Positions 5,635-5,793 of a stretch of 5,793 bases of DNA are shown here, piece by piece (the stretch's first letter is position 1; every line of letters begins with the position of its first letter). The DNA is taken from NCBI GenBank assembly GCA_024278285.1, contig JAJRTM010000364.1:1-5793 (forward strand). Direction: 5' to 3'. A model generated the notes under the pieces. The model did not search any database, was not told the DNA's origin, and was given only the letters and a program-made list of their open reading frames with translations. The translations under genes were made by a program, and so were the position numbers. This DNA comes from Planctomycetota bacterium (GTDB lineage: Bacteria > Planctomycetota > Planctomycetia > Planctomycetales > Planctomycetaceae).

Positions 5635-5793
5635 ATGAATGAGAATATGAATAAAAACTTTCAGATGATAATCGTCAAAATTTTCGCATTGAGTCTTGTT
5701 TTCCTGTGCTCAATGGGATCGATAACTGCCAACGCCCAACGGCCTGCTGCCAATGTGGTGGTTGCAAAAGTTGTCGAGCAAACCGTTGCAGCC
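5635..5793 (+). CDS. Exported protein N-terminus, probable RND efflux periplasmic adaptor (3' truncated)
   Basis: Only about 53 codons are visible before the window ends. The protein starts with a typical secretion signal: a short N-terminus with Lys, a hydrophobic core (IIVKIFALSLVFLCSMGS), and a probable signal peptidase site at TANA-Q. The mature start, RPAANVVVAKVVEQTVAA, resembles the opening beta-strand of membrane-fusion (HlyD/AcrA-type) subunits of RND efflux pumps, which usually reads V-x-V-A-x-V-x-x-x-x-V. Such adaptors link an inner-membrane pump to an outer-membrane channel in the periplasm. Two in-frame ATGs are possible, 5635 and 5647; neither has a strong ribosome site, and both keep the signal peptide intact. 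The earlier one is given here. The export signal is clear, but the family call rests on under 20 mature residues. A pump gene downstream would be expected if it is right. Confidence 0.6.
   Translation, partial: MNENMNKNFQMIIVKIFALSLVFLCSMGSITANAQRPAANVVVAKVVEQTVAA

Overview
The window looks like a stretch of a Gram-negative-type bacterial chromosome, most likely a planctomycete of the Gimesia/Rubinisphaera kind. That assignment is inference. It rests on the flavour of the proteins, moderate GC content, weak or absent Shine-Dalgarno sequences before every visible start, and repeat-rich intergenic DNA.

Layout: (1) Bases 1-591, plus strand, hold the C-terminal part of polyphosphate kinase 1, cut by the left edge of the window. 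(2) Bases 592-1175 are a 584-bp gene-free stretch. It contains a perfect 36-bp inverted repeat (669-704 and 982-1017) enclosing a cluster of short palindromes that resembles a REP/BIME or MITE. A good sigma70-type promoter lies at the right end. (3) Bases 1176-2177, plus strand, encode a lipoprotein of the NMT1/THI5-like substrate-binding family, with no transporter partner genes in view. (4) Bases 2178-2425 separate two convergent genes. They hold several hairpins and a near-perfect 24-bp inverted repeat that could form a large cruciform or bidirectional transcription barrier. (5) Bases 2426-5248, minus strand, encode a complete three-activity DNA polymerase I. (6) Bases 5249-5634 are a divergent intergenic region. 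They hold a possible polA promoter very close to its start codon, a short pair of motifs related to the 36-bp repeat, and a 6-bp-arm dyad before the next gene. (7) From 5635 to the right edge, plus strand, is the N-terminus of an exported protein that resembles an RND-efflux periplasmic adaptor.

The genes do not form one pathway. Polyphosphate metabolism, a solute-binding lipoprotein, replication/repair polymerase and probable efflux are neighbours, each apparently its own transcription unit. The coding content is ordinary. What deserves a second look is the intergenic repeat structure: two different inverted-repeat elements and a fragment related to the first within 6 kb.
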